A stretch of DNA of 9,477 nucleotides from Candidatus Omnitrophota bacterium (GTDB taxonomy: Bacteria; Omnitrophota; Gorgyraeia; Gygaellales; Profunditerraquicolaceae). The DNA lies in assembly GCA_017995695.1 (NCBI GenBank), contig JAGOIJ010000059.1:1-9477 (forward strand). The letters run 5' to 3'. Below, piece by piece: positions 6,356 through 9,477 of this stretch; position 1 is the stretch's first letter, and each line of letters starts with the position of its first letter. Both the position numbers and the translations under genes were made by a program. The notes beneath the pieces are model-generated. The model was not told the origin of the DNA. It worked only from the letters and a program-made list of their open reading frames with translations, and did no database searches.

Positions 6356-9300
6356 CTCGCTCAGCGTCTGCGTTTGCGTATCTTGACTCTTCTTTTCCTT
6401 GGAGAATTTCACCGACACTATCTTTGAAACCCCTGACTCCTCCATGGTAATGCCATACATCACATCAGCGTTGGCAATAGTCTTTTTATTATGGGTTATC
6501 ACGATAAATTGGGACGTCTGGGTGAAATCCGTAAGCATCCGGCCGAAACGATCAACATTTGCCTCATCCAAGGCAGCGTCTATCTCATCGAGAATACAAA
6601 AAGGAGAAGGCTTAACCTTAAAGATCGCAAAAATCAACGCAATGGCAGACATGGCCTTTTCGCCGCCTGATAACAACAATACATTCTGGAGTTTCTTCCC
6701 TGGAGGACGACAAATAATTTCAATGCCAGATTCCAAGGGATCCTGCTCGTCAATTAAAAACAGCTGCGCATCGCCTCCATTAAATAGCATACGGAAATAG
6801 TTACGGAATTCCTGTTTTACTAATTCAAATGTTTCAAGAAACATCTTGCGCGTTGTACGATTAATCTTAGCGATGGCTTCATGCAACGAATCCTTGGCAG
6901 TCGTTAAATCCGTTTGCTGCTGGATGAGAAAATCATAACGTTTTTTTAATTCGTCGTATTCTTCGATAGCAACCAGATTGACCGTGCCATAACCGTCGAG
7001 CTTTTCCTTTAATTTCTGGACTTCTTGAGCAAGAGTTTCATTATCGATATTTTCTCCTGCTTGCTCAACCGTGTCAATATCAACCTTATATCCTGAAGCC
7101 ATGCGCTCTTTTAATGTCTGAAGCTTATAATCGACATCTTTATTGCTCATCTGTAATTCATACAGCCTATTCTTCAACGTATCATGCTGGCGACGATCAG
7201 CATCAATCTTTGTCAAAACCTCTGACGCGCTATCAGCAAGCAATTGGTACGCCTGCTCACGCTGTATGAGGATGGCTCTCTGCTGTTCAATTAATACTTC
7301 AGTCTCTTGTATAGCATGCTCTGAATCAATAATCTCCTTAAGCAACAACTCTTTCTTTTCGCAGGCATCTTGCATCTGACGCTCAAGGGTAGAAAGCGAT
7401 TCTTTGTCGCGTTCGTACGTTTCAGTCACCAGCTTAAGGGTCGCCTCATCAGAACTTACTTTTTTAACTAACGATTCGATTTCGGCGCGAGTCTGCGCAA
7501 TCAAAACTAATGTTTGCTCTTTGAGCATGCTTTGTTGCGCTATCACTAACTGTTCATTATTAATAGAATCTTCGCTGTGCTTTTGCTCGCTCTCTAATTG
7601 CGATAAAACAATCTTGCGGCCACTCAGTTGAGTATCAAGTTCATTCAATTCCTTATCCAAATCAGCAACCTCAAGCAAGATAATCTCTTCCTCTTCTTTA
7701 ATCTTGTTAAACTGTGCCGCGCAACTCTGATACACCGTTCGTTTGTTTGCTAAGGCGATATCCTGCTCGCGTAGCTTAGCTGCTTGCTCTTCAATGACCT
7801 GCTTGGTATGAGCAAGATTCGATTCCTTTGCCGCGCGCGCAATAACCAACGTTGTAATTTCCTGCTGAATCGACTCAATCTTCGCAAGAATAGATTGTGT
7901 ATCCAGATCAACCGGCTTTGCCTCACCCGTCAGTTTTAATCCATCGTTTTCGGTTGAATGGACCTTAAATACCAATCCGGTTAATGCGCCAGCGGGCATC
8001 TTATCAATATATACGGTCGCATTAAGGCTTTCCCCGATACCCTCGTAAGTCGTTTTTAACTTTTCAATAAAATCTTTATGCGACAACAGAGTTAACACTT
8101 GCTTTTCTAAATCCTGGATTGCTTCAATAATGGCTTTTAACGATGTATCTTCCTGCTCGGCTTGGGCCTTCATCTGGTTTACGGCGAGCGAAAACTCTTC
8201 ATGCTCTTTGTTCATTATCTCAAGCTCGGAAGTAATAGTTGCCAAATGCTCTTCCTGCGAAGATTTTTCCTCATGCGTTTTTGCTTTTTCTAATTCAAGC
8301 CTTTTCTTGCGAGCTAAGAATGTCTGCTGACGCATCAGCATTTCATTAATTTCATTATTGGTATTGGCGATTTTGGTTGCAAGCTCAAGGATCGCATTTT
8401 TTGCATCTGCGATAGCCTGCGATGAAACCTTCAAGGCCTGCACAACACACTCGAGCTCTTTTTCTTTTGTTTGTAAAAGCAATTTTTTATCGTCGGATAT
8501 TTTTTTAATTGCCTCATATTCGCATCGTACGCTTGCGAGCTTCTCCTCCTCTTGCTTAAGCTTATCCGCAACCTGCGTTAGCTGTTTCTCAAGATACACA
8601 TGGGTACTTTCCAGTTCAATGATCTTTTCCCGATCAAAGGCAATACGCTCTTTATTCCTCACCACGCTGTTATCGAGGCCCAGGATCACATTCTTTGCCG
8701 CCATAACATTGATCTCTAATTCTTTAATCTCGCGCTGACGGTTGGCAATCTTCTCTTCTTGCTCTCGGATTTCTTCCATCAAACGCAACTCTTGCTCTTC
8801 AAGAGAAGACAATGAGGCGATAATCTCATCCTTTTCCTTACGCAAGATACCATGCTGCGCTAATGCCAGCTGAATCTCTTTGAATTTGAGCTCCTCAAAA
8901 ACCTCTCGATAGCGACGCGCCTTTGTCGCCTGCCGCTCCAGCGAGCCAATCTGTCGTTTAACCTCGACAATAATATCGTTTACCCGCAGTAAATTTTGCG
9001 CAGTTTCTTCAAGTTTGCGCATAGCCTCGCGCTTTTGGGTTTTATATTTAGTAATACCCGAGGCCTCATCAAAGACCATACGACGCTCTTCGGGGCGGGA
9101 ACTTAACACCAAATCAATCTTTCCCTGGGCAATCAATGAATAGCTTTCAGCGCCAATGCCTGTGCCCATCAACAAATCTAAAACATCTTTCAAGCGGACA
9201 ATATTCTTATTTAATAAATACTCGCTCTCCCCTGAGCGAAACAACCGGCGCGTAATCACCACTTCCTCCGCGTCAAACGCGAAGAATTTATTGCTGTTAT

Positions 9301-9477
9301 CAAACGCTAAACTAACCTCGGCCATGCTCAATGCCTCTTTAGCGTCAGTGCCGTTAAAAATAACGTCCTGCATATCAGAACCACGCAAGGATTTCACTGA
9401 CAGCTCACCAAGCACCCAGCGGATAGAATCAAAAATATTTGATTTCCCACACCCATTAGGCCCCACCACAGCGGTAA
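6341..9477 (-). CDS. smc: Chromosome segregation ATPase SMC, N-terminus outside window, very short hinge
   Basis: Condensin-type ATPase that organises and segregates the chromosome, usually with ScpA and ScpB. The frame stays open through the right edge; about 25 residues before the Walker A motif are missing. A GTG at 9469 (TAVVGPNGCGKSN context) is internal and not the true start. Counting from that codon: Walker A GPNGCGKS 3-10, Q-loop Q115, first coiled arm about 150-462, putative hinge about 463-530, second arm about 530-880, signature LLSGGEKAM 932-940, Walker B FCILDE 957-962 with catalytic E962, D-loop LDEANV 967-972. Both ATPase half-motifs are intact. Estimated full length is about 1,065 residues against about 1,170-1,190 in typical bacterial SMC, and the shortfall lies in the hinge. 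Assignment to SMC rather than Rad50/RecN rests on the head motifs and absence of a zinc hook. The 3' end overlaps the convergent cyclase gene by four bases. Confidence 0.95.
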   Translation of the reverse strand, partial: TAVVGPNGCGKSNIFDSIRWVLGELSVKSLRGSDMQDVIFNGTDAKEALSMAEVSLAFDNSNKFFAFDAEEVVITRRLFRSGESEYLLNKNIVRLKDVLDLLMGTGIGAESYSLIAQGKIDLVLSSRPEERRMVFDEASGITKYKTQKREAMRKLEETAQNLLRVNDIIVEVKRQIGSLERQATKARRYREVFEELKFKEIQLALAQHGILRKEKDEIIASLSSLEEQELRLMEEIREQEEKIANRQREIKELEINVMAAKNVILGLDNSVVRNKERIAFDREKIIELESTHVYLEKQLTQVADKLKQEEEKLASVRCEYEAIKKISDDKKLLLQTKEKELECVVQALKVSSQAIADAKNAILELATKIANTNNEINEMLMRQQTFLARKKRLELEKAKTHEEKSSQEEHLATITSELEIMNKEHEEFSLAVNQMKAQAEQEDTSLKAIIEAIQDLEKQVLTLLSHKDFIEKLKTTYEGIGESLNATVYIDKMPAGALTGLVFKVHSTENDGLKLTGEAKPVDLDTQSILAKIESIQQEITTLVIARAAKESNLAHTKQVIEEQAAKLREQDIALANKRTVYQSCAAQFNKIKEEEEIILLEVADLDKELNELDTQLSGRKIVLSQLESEQKHSEDSINNEQLVIAQQSMLKEQTLVLIAQTRAEIESLVKKVSSDEATLKLVTETYERDKESLSTLERQMQDACEKKELLLKEIIDSEHAIQETEVLIEQQRAILIQREQAYQLLADSASEVLTKIDADRRQHDTLKNRLYELQMSNKDVDYKLQTLKERMASGYKVDIDTVEQAGENIDNETLAQEVQKLKEKLDGYGTVNLVAIEEYDELKKRYDFLIQQQTDLTTAKDSLHEAIAKINRTTRKMFLETFELVKQEFRNYFRMLFNGGDAQLFLIDEQDPLESGIEIICRPPGKKLQNVLLLSGGEKAMSAIALIFAIFKVKPSPFCILDEIDAALDEANVDRFGRMLTDFTQTSQFIVITHNKKTIANADVMYGITMEESGVSKIVSVKFSKEKKSQDTQTQTLSEPAPV

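Noticed and set aside
6399..8738. Plus-strand open frames (75-133 codons) antisense to smc
   Set aside because: Ser/Cys-rich translations typical of the complement of Glu/Lys/Leu-rich coiled-coil codons; no independent start signals or domains.
9467..9469. GTG at 9469 as the true start of smc
   Set aside because: It lies two codons before the Walker A GPNG motif. The frame is open to the window edge and reads TAVVGPNG, the normal family context, so the true start is upstream of the window.

Overview
This window carries housekeeping genes from a bacterium. It has six coding regions, two of them cut by the window edges, and no mobile element, rRNA, tRNA or CRISPR array that I can see. The HtrA-type protease has an apparent export signal and two PDZ domains, which suggests a diderm (Gram-negative type) cell. 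The gene order recA, (htrA), recX, alaS, the moderate GC content by eye and the style of the GAF-GGDEF protein would fit an uncultured lineage such as Omnitrophota. That assignment is a guess; the sequence alone does not prove it.

Layout. Positions 1-4959 (minus strand) hold one tightly packed operon, read right to left: recA, a DegP/DegQ/HtrA serine protease gene, recX and alaS (3' end outside the window). Two of the junctions are 4-base ATGA start/stop overlaps and the third is a 5-base gap, so the genes are very probably co-transcribed and translationally coupled. Upstream of recA is an exact sigma70 consensus promoter (TTGACA, 17 bases, TATAAT) and a strong Shine-Dalgarno sequence. Positions 4960-5141 form a divergent promoter region with a 6-base inverted repeat and a perfect tandem 9-base repeat. 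Positions 5142-6344 (plus strand) encode a GAF-GGDEF diguanylate cyclase with an intact active site and I-site; its mRNA may be leaderless. Positions 6341-9477 (minus strand) encode the chromosome segregation ATPase SMC. Its 5' end lies outside the window, and its stop codon overlaps that of the cyclase tail to tail.

How the genes relate. RecA and RecX form the classic recombinase/modulator pair, and alaS downstream of recX matches the order known from E. coli. The envelope protease gene inserted between recA and recX is the odd member and would tie periplasmic protein quality control to recA expression. SMC and the cyclase are not obviously linked to the operon by function.

The most notable observation is the SMC protein. 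The region where its hinge (dimerisation) domain should lie is only about 50-65 residues instead of about 150 or more, while head motifs and both coiled-coil arms look intact. I see no sign of an undescribed defence or mobile system here.
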